Of a stretch of 64,000 nt of DNA, positions 52,398 to 61,005 are shown one piece after another. The DNA lies in NCBI GenBank assembly GCA_026692865.1, contig JAPLNI010000057.1, positions 351,773-415,772 on the forward strand, read 5' to 3'. A program made the position numbers and the translations under genes. The notes under the pieces were generated by a model. That model did no database searches and was not told the origin of the DNA. It saw nothing but the letters and a program-made list of their open reading frames with translations. Numbering within the stretch: the stretch's first letter is position 1; every line of letters begins with the position of its first letter. Origin of the DNA: Planctomycetota bacterium (GTDB lineage: Bacteria > Planctomycetota > Planctomycetia > Pirellulales > Pirellulaceae).

Positions 52398-53654
52398 ATG
52401 GTGATAGCCCGAATTGTTCTCCTACTTGCTTTAACTGAAACTGTTTCATGGGCGTCAGAACCGGTAAACGAGAAAGTCGACGCCGTGATGGGGACTTCCG
52501 GTTGCGTTGCGTTCTGGGACTTTGTAAAGCGTGAGCCCGATGGGGCGCGTCGATTCGTCGCTCACGTTCCACAAGGGGCAAGTAATAGCTACGCGTTGGA
52601 TGCAGCTAATTACATCAAAGAATACTGGGGAGAGGGGCGCGATGCCAGTTACGCTGATTTTCCGCTTCTCGGACGAGGGCCATTTGGTCAAGCTATCCAG
52701 ATCCAGAAAGAAGAAGACGCTACCTTTCGACCATTCCTGTTTGTTCCGCGACAACGTTTACATGACTCGCCGCTGGACATCAAAGGGCAAGACAAATCGG
52801 TCACGGTTGTGGTCTGGGCTATTCGCGAGAGCGGCAATCACGCGCTTGCGGGAATCTGGCATGAAGGTACGGATTTGAAGCAGAAGGAAACTTCAAGAAT
52901 TCAAAAGATTGAACGTGGACAAAGACAATACGCTCTCTTCGCAGGACTAAATAAAGAAGGAAGTGCTTGTGGCCATGTGTCGGAGAACGGTGCAAACTCC
53001 TTCTTGAATCGATACGCACTTCATAAGTGCAACTCAGCAGCGGCATCCCCTAAGATACCAGCAGACTCGCCTGCGGATGTGATTGACAAATCCTGGCAAT
53101 GCTTTGCTATGACCTTTGATCATCAAAAGGATGAATTGACGGGTTGGTTGGACGGTCAATCGGGCGACCGATGGTTAGACAATCCCAAGAGCGACAACTT
53201 GATATCGTTTGCTTGCAACGCGTGGCTTCAGGGCCATTTGTATCAACAACCAGGCATTCAAGATCGCGAAGATTCCAACTTTCCAAAAGACCAATTTTAC
53301 AATCCGCCGGAAGACAATCCAATCTCGGTACAGATGCTCAGCGAGTCTGATGTCGAGCGAGTTGAACTGCGAGAATATCGTTATACAAAAGTAAAGACGA
53401 CTCAGCAGAAGGGGGCAGACGGTAAGTGGGCTGTATTGGATCGCGACCTTGTCTCGCTGCGACTGAACCCTTGGTGGTATCCGCATGACATCTATACACC
53501 ATCGGACAATCAATCAGGTGGCCCGTTTACGATCGGACGCGTTATCCATAGCTCGAGAAGTGTCGGCTTTACCGGCTGGATCGGTGGCGTGGCGGTTTTT
53601 GACCGAGCGTTGAATGCTAAAGAACTTGCATCCCTCGCAGATCTTCAACAGTAG
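52398..53654 (+). CDS. Secreted LamG/concanavalin-like domain protein
   Basis: 418 residues from the ATG at 52398, picked because a signal peptide follows at once (VIARIVLLLALTETVSWASE). A longer frame to 52284 would run through the promoter motif. The mature part reads as a LamG-like jelly-roll: CVAFWDFVKREPDGARRF, FGQAIQIQ, SVTVVVWAIRESGNHALAGIWHEG, QCFAMTFDHQKDELTGWLDG, FTIGRVIHSSRSVGFTGWIGGVAVFDRALNAKELASLA. Such domains bind carbohydrate or protein ligands. It probably belongs to a carbohydrate-response module with the PAS-AraC regulator; that is inference from position and the shared upstream motif. Confidence 0.8.
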   Translation: MVIARIVLLLALTETVSWASEPVNEKVDAVMGTSGCVAFWDFVKREPDGARRFVAHVPQGASNSYALDAANYIKEYWGEGRDASYADFPLLGRGPFGQAIQIQKEEDATFRPFLFVPRQRLHDSPLDIKGQDKSVTVVVWAIRESGNHALAGIWHEGTDLKQKETSRIQKIERGQRQYALFAGLNKEGSACGHVSENGANSFLNRYALHKCNSAAASPKIPADSPADVIDKSWQCFAMTFDHQKDELTGWLDGQSGDRWLDNPKSDNLISFACNAWLQGHLYQQPGIQDREDSNFPKDQFYNPPEDNPISVQMLSESDVERVELREYRYTKVKTTQQKGADGKWAVLDRDLVSLRLNPWWYPHDIYTPSDNQSGGPFTIGRVIHSSRSVGFTGWIGGVAVFDRALNAKELASLADLQQ

Positions 53655-53681
53655 TGCTTTACCCAATATATAAAATTTCGA

Positions 53682-53764
53682 TAGCTGAACTCGTAAGAAT
53701 TTAGTAGTCGCGTAAGATACTGTTGAAACCTGCATTCTTCAGACGTCATACGACATCTGCTACG
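53682..53764 (+). repeat. 83-bp palindromic element, copy 3 (full length)
   Basis: Same length, ends and orientation as copy 2. Begins TAGCTGAACTCGTAAGA and ends with CAGACGTCATACGACATCTG then CTACG. Located just downstream of the LamG-like gene. Confidence 0.8.
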
Positions 53765-53965
53765 CCTACCGATTCGTGCTTCCCTTCTTGTGAATACTGC
53801 CTGGCGCTCTCGTAACCATTCGATTCTGCCTCGAAAATCGCACTTATTCTTCATAACCAAGAATCAGCATTGCTTATTTCGTGTCCTGGCGAAATGGCAG
53901 AAACTATCTATAACGTTGGTTTTACGAGCTGACAACACCATACAGCCGACGAGCACGAAAGCAAA

Positions 53966-55069
53966 ATGACAACAAGCTATCAGGACCAATTGAATCAATC
54001 TCCAATGGATCGAACATCATCGACAGACGATGAGCGTATCCAGGGCGTCGTCCCTCTTCCTCCACCGGAGCATTTGATTCGCTTTTTTCCGATCGAAGGA
54101 ACTCCTGCCGAGCAATTGATCGCGGAAACTCGTACATCGGTCAAAGATATTTTGCATGGTCGTTCGGACCGTTTGCTGGTGATTGTAGGCCCTTGCTCAA
54201 TTCATGATCCCATTGCCGCTATCGAGTACGCGGAGCGGCTTGCAGTTGAACGATGCCGATTAAAATCCGAGATCGAAATCGTAATGCGAGTCTATTTTGA
54301 GAAGCCGCGTACGACGGTTGGCTGGAAGGGGCTGATCAACGATCCGTACCTCAACGAAAGCTTTCGGATCAACGAAGGACTTCGGATGGCCCGAGACTTA
54401 CTGGTTCGAATTAACCAATTAGGCGTCGCTGCCGGTTCCGAGTTTCTCGACACAATTTCCCCGCAGTACATTGCGGATCTGATCAGTTGGGGTGCGATCG
54501 GAGCCAGGACAACAGAATCCCAAGTCCATCGCGAACTCGCATCGGGTCTATCCGCACCGATTGGCTTCAAGAATGGGACCGACGGGAATGTTCGCATTGC
54601 AATCGATGCGATCCTTGCGTCGCAACGAAGGCATCATTTCTTGTCTGTTCACAAAAATGGACAAGTTGCAATTGTCGAGACGCGAGGCAACAATGATTGC
54701 CATCTAATCTTACGCGGTGGCAAGGACCCAAATTTTGACGAAGCGAGCGTCGATGCTGCGTCCAAGGCTCTTGCAGCAGCCAACACCCCGCAACGATTAA
54801 TGATCGACATCTCGCACGCGAACAGTCGCAAGGATTACCAAAAGCAAGTCGAGGTTGGTAAGCAAGTCGCCACTCAGATCGCTAGTGGTGATGATCGTAT
54901 TTTCGGTGTAATGATCGAATCGCATTTGAAAGGCGGTCGTCAAGATCTTGTTCCCGGAAAGCCTCTTGTCTACGGTCAAAGCATCACCGATGGTTGTCTT
55001 GGCTGGGACGAAACCGTAACACTACTCGATCAACTGGCTGCGTCCGTTGTGAAGCGACGCTCCAAGTAA
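53966..55069 (+). CDS. 3-deoxy-7-phosphoheptulonate synthase (class I DAHP synthase)
   Basis: 367 residues, close to E. coli AroF/G/H. Blocks in order: LVIVGPCSIHDPIAAIEYAERL at about 71-92, MRVYFEKPRTTVGWKGLINDP at about 110-130, GVAAGSEFLDTISPQYIADLISWGAIGARTTESQVHRELASGLSAPIGFKNGTDG (substrate and metal site), MIDISHANSRKDYQKQ (metal His) and MIESHLKGGRQD. It condenses PEP and erythrose-4-phosphate at the entry of the shikimate pathway. Which amino acid feeds back cannot be told by eye. Stands alone, without other aro genes nearby. Confidence 0.96.
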   Translation: MTTSYQDQLNQSPMDRTSSTDDERIQGVVPLPPPEHLIRFFPIEGTPAEQLIAETRTSVKDILHGRSDRLLVIVGPCSIHDPIAAIEYAERLAVERCRLKSEIEIVMRVYFEKPRTTVGWKGLINDPYLNESFRINEGLRMARDLLVRINQLGVAAGSEFLDTISPQYIADLISWGAIGARTTESQVHRELASGLSAPIGFKNGTDGNVRIAIDAILASQRRHHFLSVHKNGQVAIVETRGNNDCHLILRGGKDPNFDEASVDAASKALAAANTPQRLMIDISHANSRKDYQKQVEVGKQVATQIASGDDRIFGVMIESHLKGGRQDLVPGKPLVYGQSITDGCLGWDETVTLLDQLAASVVKRRSK

Positions 55070-55112
55070 CTTGCTAAACGGGTGGCATGGATGCTACATG
55101 TATTTTCAGACG

Positions 55113-55298
55113 CTACGCGAATAACTCATGCACGACCTCTCCGTAAAAGTCCGTCAAGCGATAATCTCGACCGACGTGACGGAAGGTCAATCGCTCATGG
55201 TTTAGTCCTAGTTGATAAAGCAGCGTTGCATGAAGATTGTGCATGTGAACTTTATTCTCAACTGCATAGTGCCCGAATTCGTCAGTGACTCCATGAGC
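55113..55298 (-). pseudogene. Remnant: C-terminal tail of a DUF1501-family protein
   Basis: Minus-strand reading gives 61 residues ending at a [23 protein letters not shown], then [20 protein letters not shown] and [21 protein letters not shown]. This is the usual C-terminal block of planctomycete DUF1501 proteins and parallels the end of the intact DUF1501 gene in this window ([18 protein letters not shown]...VTELFS). Upstream it meets an in-frame TAG (55299-55301) and no further DUF1501 sequence follows, so the rest of the gene is lost. The neighbouring propeller-phosphoesterase gene begins its 3' end only 121 bp away. Confidence 0.8.
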
Positions 55299-55418
55299 CT
55301 AACCAGTTTTAAAGCCACCCTCCCTAAGCCCCGACAAGACGAGCCTAGTGGTTACTTTCCTTGTCTCGTTGCGGAGCGATTTATGGCACCGTCGTCTGAT
55401 TTTCTCACGCGTTTAAGT

Positions 55419-58007
55419 TTACCTCGTTGCAGTTCTAAAAGCTAACGCCCTTCGTACCGCGGGGGGTATTGGTGCGTCGACTCCCATGACGGATCTCCAT
55501 AAAATTTCGTTTAGCTCAAAATCGTCGATTCGATCATACTCCGTAAAATCCATATTGAGCGATCGGTCTGCACCATAGGCGGTGGCTGAGTTCTTCGCGT
55601 AAAGATCTATCTGAGGCTCCACGCGACTGTAAGGCGAGAGGTTTGGCGTATTCGTAAAACTATCGTACATCGGTCTAGCAGCAGCATCGTATTGAGATAA
55701 TGGCTGCAAGCCCAGGATCAACTCCATCGTCCTGATCATGCTGACCGTACTGTATTGTGTGCTATCAACATAACCACGTTTGGTATATGGACTAATGACC
55801 AAGCTTACCGTGCGATGGGCGTCAACGTGGTCCGGCCCATTTTGTGCATCATCTTCAATAACGAAGATCGCTGTTTGGTTCCAAAGTGGACCACTACTGA
55901 CCGCTTCAACTAACTTCCCCAAGGCCTGATCGTTACTGCCAACACAAGCCTCGGGGGTGAATGAGCCCGGTCGCGTACCATCGGTGTGATCTTCGCCGAG
56001 GCTCATGATGATGAACTGAGGCATATTCTTATTCTGGGCGAATTGCCGATACTCCGCCAACATAATCTCGACCAAGTCCATATCGCGTTCACGAACACCT
56101 GGTTTACCGATACCATAATCGGGGCACATGTGACCAATCAAACCGGGTACGCGGCCTTCCATTTTTTGGTTTCCCTCTTCATCCGATACTCGCCCTCCGT
56201 ATTCTTTATAGCTGCGATAAGAAACCCCCGCCCTTAAGCACGCATCCCAGATATAGCCTGATGGGGAGTTGGCTAAATCACCTTCATCGTCATCGTCGAC
56301 GCCCACGCGACGAGAATATGTAAGGTGCCAGTCGCGTGCTACGTAGTCCGTGTTGTAGGCCATCGTGCTCCAAGGATGTCCATCGCGACTGACTTGACCA
56401 TTACAGTAAAGATTATCCAGCAGAACGAATTCTTCGGCCAATTTGTGATGATTCGGCGTGATGCGGCGAGGGAACATGCATAGAGATGGATCTCCATTCC
56501 CTTTAGGATTGGGTCCGCTCGCCAAATCGCCAAATACTTGATCGTAAGTCCGATTCTCTTTGATCACGTAAATAACATACTTGATTGGACTTTCATCGCC
56601 GACTTTTTTCGGAATCGCAGTGTCTACATCGGTCAAAGTTCCCGACAACAAGCGGTCCGAATAGGGGCAGTTTTGGTAAACTTGCTGTGTGTATTTTTTG
56701 AGTTGATCTTCGTTTGGAAGTTCGACGATAGATACAGCACCACTCATCGTCGTGCCGATGTAAGGATAAGGCAACACCCTCGCAGAGCTAATTGCAGAAT
56801 CAGCAGGTTTTTCATCGGCGGGTTGATCCTTAGTAATCGGATTGGCTCGCGATTGATTACCCTTGCCAACACCTACCAAAAGGCTCTTGCTGTCTGGAGT
56901 AACCGCGACGCTTGTTGGATACCATCCCGTGGGAACAAAGCCTTCAACAACGCTTCTATTCGCGGATTCGATATTAATTACAGCAATGCAGTTGTTATCA
57001 GCGTTGGCAACATAAAGCTTCAAACCATCAGGCGATAAAGCAAGCGCATCTGGCGTGCTACCCTCAGGTGATTGAGGAAACAGACTGGTGTAGATAGTTT
57101 CTGTTACAACGCCCTTAACCGCATCTATAACCCAAACGCCATTACTAGAAGCGCATGTTACAAAGACGCGATTATCTTTTGGGTGAACCGCTATTTGGTT
57201 GGGGTGCTCCCCAACGCGAATGGTATCGACTATTCGCAAAGCCTCTGCATCAATAACTCGCACAATGCTATCCGCCCAGTCACTGACATATAGCAACCTT
57301 TGATCGCGACTTAGTTTTATATCGTAAGGGCGTCCCCCCAAAACTACACTACGTTCGATGCCATCGTTCAATGAAGTGCTTACGAGTTTGCCTGCGTTGA
57401 TCAGCAATGAATACAAGCAATTACGACCTTCATCGAGGCAGATTCCACTGCGAAAAGCGTTGTCAGCTTTCATCTTTTCGCGTAACGCCTTCTGCTCCTC
57501 ACGCGTTAGTCTTTTTGTGTCAACTTCGTCCGGGCTGATGCGAGTTAGCGATTGCTCATTTAGATCGAACAAGTGCAAATCGCCCGCGCCGCCACCGGAC
57601 CACCATATCTTCTTTTCGTCTTTGGAAACCTGCAGCCCGAACCAACTTTGAGTGACGGATTGTTTGCTAAGTAATTTGCCGTCAGCAAGATCGAACAACC
57701 CAAGATAGTGCTCGTTAAATCCATCACAACTAGCCAATGCTCGCCGGCCATCAGATAGGGGAATAAGATTAAGTACAAGATCATTGGTCACAATGTGGCG
57801 ACCGGCAGGTGTCAAGTGCCAACCGTTGGGCAACAAGAACCCAGTCTGCGTCGGACCAGCGAAAGCGGTCGATGGCTTTTGCACCGAATTGGGAGAAATG
57901 GTTGACATTTCCTGACCGCATGCGATGGAAGTCATCGCACCGACAAAAAGAGCTACGACTCTCATTTGCGAACCTATCCGTTTCCTTAACACGATTGAGA
58001 CGTCCAT
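55419..58007 (-). CDS. Exported YVTN beta-propeller / phosphoesterase fusion
   Basis: 862 residues. Signal peptide around MRVVALFVGAMTSIACGQ (an internal ATG at residue 15 is an alternative start). Residues about 50-400 form a YncE/YVTN-type propeller (GGRPYDIKLSRDQRLLYVSDWADSIVRVIDAEALRIVDTIRVGEHPNQIAVHPKDNRVFVTCA). From about 470 a phosphoesterase domain of the phospholipase C/PF04185 group follows: YVIYVIKENRTYDQVFGDL, FVLLDNLYCNGQVSRDGHPWSTMAYNTDY, SLGEDHTDGTRPGSF, FVIEDDAQNGPDHVDAHRTVSLVISPYTKRG with metal-binding Asp/His residues. It probably cleaves phosphate esters outside the cytoplasm. The substrate is unknown. Confidence 0.9.
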   Translation of the reverse strand: MDVSIVLRKRIGSQMRVVALFVGAMTSIACGQEMSTISPNSVQKPSTAFAGPTQTGFLLPNGWHLTPAGRHIVTNDLVLNLIPLSDGRRALASCDGFNEHYLGLFDLADGKLLSKQSVTQSWFGLQVSKDEKKIWWSGGGAGDLHLFDLNEQSLTRISPDEVDTKRLTREEQKALREKMKADNAFRSGICLDEGRNCLYSLLINAGKLVSTSLNDGIERSVVLGGRPYDIKLSRDQRLLYVSDWADSIVRVIDAEALRIVDTIRVGEHPNQIAVHPKDNRVFVTCASSNGVWVIDAVKGVVTETIYTSLFPQSPEGSTPDALALSPDGLKLYVANADNNCIAVINIESANRSVVEGFVPTGWYPTSVAVTPDSKSLLVGVGKGNQSRANPITKDQPADEKPADSAISSARVLPYPYIGTTMSGAVSIVELPNEDQLKKYTQQVYQNCPYSDRLLSGTLTDVDTAIPKKVGDESPIKYVIYVIKENRTYDQVFGDLASGPNPKGNGDPSLCMFPRRITPNHHKLAEEFVLLDNLYCNGQVSRDGHPWSTMAYNTDYVARDWHLTYSRRVGVDDDDEGDLANSPSGYIWDACLRAGVSYRSYKEYGGRVSDEEGNQKMEGRVPGLIGHMCPDYGIGKPGVRERDMDLVEIMLAEYRQFAQNKNMPQFIIMSLGEDHTDGTRPGSFTPEACVGSNDQALGKLVEAVSSGPLWNQTAIFVIEDDAQNGPDHVDAHRTVSLVISPYTKRGYVDSTQYSTVSMIRTMELILGLQPLSQYDAAARPMYDSFTNTPNLSPYSRVEPQIDLYAKNSATAYGADRSLNMDFTEYDRIDDFELNEILWRSVMGVDAPIPPAVRRALAFRTATR

Positions 58008-58307
58008 CTACCGCTATCCTTAACTTGCAAACTACGCTTATGTTGAAACTCTATTACTCCAGATTAGACCGTTAAAAGAAGTTTGCCTGACGACGAAATC
58101 GTAAGTATTTGATGAATTTTTGATCGTGCGTTAAGCGACATTAAACGCACCTACCAGAAAGAAATTGTCTATATTACATTATTAAGAGCATTATGTAGGG
58201 CAGAAGTAGTTCGCTTATCGCCGCGTAGGTCTTTGATTGCAGTTTTACAATCTTGGTCTGGTGTGTAGTTTTTTTAACCTTGCCAACACCTCACCAACCA
58301 AATCGCT
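58008..58307. other. Divergent intergenic region
   Basis: 300 bp, AT-rich (around 58160-58190 especially). No clear promoter pair or repeat recognised. Confidence 0.3.
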
Positions 58308-59153
58308 ATGAAATCTACAATATGTCTGATTATCTGCTGCCTCACATCTACGTTATTAGCTCAGTCACCCTATCCGCCGACATTCAAGGATGCTCGTGTC
58401 GAGACTTACCGAACGATCGACTCTACGGATCTTAAACTATGGATCTTCGTGGAATCAGCGACTAAAGCTCCGAAGCCCGCAATTATATTTTTCTTTGGTG
58501 GTGGTTGGAGTTCTGGATCACCAGCACAGTTCGAGGATCAGGCGCGACACTTTGCAAAGCGTGGCATGATCGCAATCACCGCTGACTACCGCGTGAAGTC
58601 GCGGCACGGTGTCAAAGCGGTTGAATGCGTCAAGGATGCCAAAGCTGCCGTTGCGTGGGTGAGAGAGAATGCACAACGATTCGGCATTGATCCGAATAAG
58701 ATTGCCGTAGCCGGAGGCTCCGCTGGTGGTCATATTGCAGCCTGCACCGGTACGATCACGGGCCTCGGCAACGATGAACGGCCCAATGCAATGATTCTGT
58801 TCAATCCCGCTTGTACTCTTGCTCCGATTGCTGGCTGGGAAGTTAAAAGCGTCAAGCCCCGGCCGGAACTCAGCGTCGAACGAATGGGCGTGGATCCCGA
58901 AGTGATCTCACCGTCACATCACGTCGGACCGCACACGCCTCCAACCCTCATTCTTCATGGCAAGTCGGACACTACAGTTCCCTATGCAACCGCTACTGCT
59001 TTTGAGAGCGAAATGAAAAAGGCAAATCGCACATGCAAGCTAGTCGGCTATGACGGAGCGGGCCACGGCTTCTTCAACCGCAAAGAGCATTATTCTACGA
59101 CCCTCGCCGAAGCCGACAATTTCCTCGTCGACCTCGGCTGGATTAAAAAGTGA
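58308..59153 (+). CDS. Exported alpha/beta hydrolase (HSL/acetylesterase-like)
   Basis: 281 residues. Signal peptide KSTICLIICCLTSTLLAQ. Oxyanion-hole motif FFFGGGWSSGS at about 63-73 (HGGG variant), nucleophile elbow AGGSAGGHIAA at about 144-154 (Ser147), catalytic Asp in LHGKSDTTVPY at about 222-232 and His in YDGAGHGFFN at about 250-259. Relatives deacetylate sugars or hydrolyse small esters; many planctomycete copies are polysaccharide-related. Transcribed divergently from the propeller-phosphoesterase. Confidence 0.9.
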   Translation: MKSTICLIICCLTSTLLAQSPYPPTFKDARVETYRTIDSTDLKLWIFVESATKAPKPAIIFFFGGGWSSGSPAQFEDQARHFAKRGMIAITADYRVKSRHGVKAVECVKDAKAAVAWVRENAQRFGIDPNKIAVAGGSAGGHIAACTGTITGLGNDERPNAMILFNPACTLAPIAGWEVKSVKPRPELSVERMGVDPEVISPSHHVGPHTPPTLILHGKSDTTVPYATATAFESEMKKANRTCKLVGYDGAGHGFFNRKEHYSTTLAEADNFLVDLGWIKK

Positions 59154-59389
59154 AACTCGCACACCGGATGAAAAACTTTTCTTGTGGATCAATGTTCCAA
59201 CCACGAAACAAGCAGTTGAGTAAACACAAGAAGTGCATCGAGCAAACCAACCGGACTAGGCTTTGCTTCAAAATAGTATGCGCGTGTTTTTGAGATGAGA
59301 TACATTTGCTAGTCTCGGAGATAATCTGTTGATATACCAGAGTGAATATGCGTAAACACCCACTAACATCAAGTAAAGGTACCCTTACC

Positions 59390-60730
59390 TCATGGCGACA
59401 ACAGATCGATAGTTGCCGACGACATGCTTATGATTCCTGTTTCAAGCGAACCTTCCAGATCGGGATAGAATGCGGGCGAATGGAGACTTGGGGGTGTTTC
59501 GTTCAGTTTGCGAAACCGATCAAGCCGTTCGGGAGCAATCACACCAAGGCGATACATCAAAATTGGAACACCGGCTAAACCGTACTGGCTGAAGTCTTCT
59601 CCGCCCATGACTTGCTCACCAGGAAGCACACGGCTGTCACCCAAAGATTGTTTAAATACCTTGGTCAATCGATCTGCAAGTGCTTGGTTATTCTCCAGGG
59701 CAGGTGTCCCTTCAGAGATTTTGATCGTAGGTTCCGGAGCACTATATGCAGACGCGATTCCAAAGGCGCGGCGTTTGATTGACGCCAATATTTTCTGTCG
59801 GACCTCTGGCGTGTAACTACGTACCGTAATCTGCAAAGTGCATCTGTCACCAATAATGTTGTGCTTCGTTCCACCGTGAATTGAACCTACGGTCACAACA
59901 GCAGGCTCGGTCGGCTTAATCTCGCGACTTACGATTGTTTGAATACTCATCACCAATTCCGCAGCCTGTACGATGGGGTCGATCGTACTTTCAGGTGACG
60001 CCCCGTGTCCGCCGCGTCCCTGGACTTCGATGTCAACGCTGTCTACATTGGCCAGAATGTAGCCTCCACGAACAGCGATCGACCCTGCGGGCGTTGATGA
60101 TTCAACATGCAGAGCAAGTGCATAATCTGGCTTCGGAAATCGGGTGAAGAGGCCATCTCGCAGCATGGCTAGCGCGCCACTCCCTCTCTCTTCTGCAGGC
60201 TGACCAATCAAGAGCAATGTCCCTTTCCAAAGTTTTTTGTTGTCAGACAAAAACTGAGCCGAACCTGTGACAACGGTCATATGAAGATCATGTCCACAAG
60301 CATGCATCACCCCGGTTGGAGTTCCGTCCTCGGTTCGCGTCTCAACGGTCGATGCGTAAGGTAGCCCCGTCTTTTCGGTCACTGGTAACGCGTCCAAGTC
60401 CGTACGGAGCATAACCGTCGGACCGTCACCGTTCTTCAATACTCCTACAATCCCATGCCCACCCACATGTTCGTTTACCTCGAAGCCAGCCTTTTGCCAA
60501 AGCCGGGCAACATACTCAGCCGTTTGCTTCTCCGCGAACGAAACCTCAGGGTGCCTGTGCAAGTGCTGGTAGTTCTCGACCAACGGTCCCGAGTGCTTCT
60601 CAAACCAAGACTCAATCCGTTTTACCTGGTCGGAGCTTGGTGGCGTTGCGATCGCGAACCCGTAATTAATCAAGAACGACAAGGAACAACAAGCTATCGA
60701 AACAAGATTAGGCGTTCGTAAAAGATACAT
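59390..60730 (-). CDS. Exported M20 amidohydrolase (hippurate/IAA-amino acid hydrolase type)
   Basis: 446 residues from the ATG at 60730; the frame opens 63 bp earlier but this ATG gives a signal peptide (LLRTPNLVSIACCSLSFLINYGFA). Metal-site blocks: YQHLHRHPEVSFAEKQTAEYV, MLRTDLDALPVTEKTGLPYAS, MHACGHDLHMTVVTG with Cys and His ligands, IGQPAEERGSGALAML and, near the end, VMGGEDFSQYG. The dimerisation domain lies in between (RGGHGASPESTIDPIVQAAELVMSIQTIVSRE). It removes N-acyl or aminoacyl groups. The exported location is unusual compared with cytoplasmic relatives. Confidence 0.92.
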   Translation of the reverse strand: MYLLRTPNLVSIACCSLSFLINYGFAIATPPSSDQVKRIESWFEKHSGPLVENYQHLHRHPEVSFAEKQTAEYVARLWQKAGFEVNEHVGGHGIVGVLKNGDGPTVMLRTDLDALPVTEKTGLPYASTVETRTEDGTPTGVMHACGHDLHMTVVTGSAQFLSDNKKLWKGTLLLIGQPAEERGSGALAMLRDGLFTRFPKPDYALALHVESSTPAGSIAVRGGYILANVDSVDIEVQGRGGHGASPESTIDPIVQAAELVMSIQTIVSREIKPTEPAVVTVGSIHGGTKHNIIGDRCTLQITVRSYTPEVRQKILASIKRRAFGIASAYSAPEPTIKISEGTPALENNQALADRLTKVFKQSLGDSRVLPGEQVMGGEDFSQYGLAGVPILMYRLGVIAPERLDRFRKLNETPPSLHSPAFYPDLEGSLETGIISMSSATIDLLSP

Positions 60731-60824
60731 TTTCAAAGCGTCTCTAGATAAAAGCTCGGTTGGTTGTAAGTGCTTCTCGCCAAGTGATAGCAACCCACAC
60801 TGGCATCCGCTAACATCATGCGAA

Positions 60825-60851
60825 TTGAATCATAACATTTGTAAGTATAAT
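60825..60851 (+). promoter_or_regulatory. Possible promoter of the coiled-coil secreted protein gene
   Basis: TTGAAT at 60825-60830 and TATAAT at 60846-60851, spacing 15 (short). The leader would be about 150 bases. Confidence 0.35.
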
Positions 60852-61005
60852 GAATTGTTTATTCTCAATTGTTTTAAAGGCGAGAACTTCCGCGCATTCT
60901 TGAGTTAGGCATCGCGGGGTGATACAGTAAGCATTCAGCACACGGTGGATTCTTTTGGATCGTCGCTAGAAATGTGCTTGTTGAGCTTATCTCGGAGTCT
61001 TTGTC

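Noticed and set aside
44624-55097. 15-base identity (TGGCATGGATGCTAC) at 44624-44638 and 55083-55097
   Set aside because: One or two such matches are expected by chance in 64 kb, and flanks do not align.
55082-55445. Plus-strand frames of 68 and 77 codons
   Set aside because: They are antisense to the DUF1501 tail remnant and its flank; the minus-strand reading has the recognisable protein pattern.
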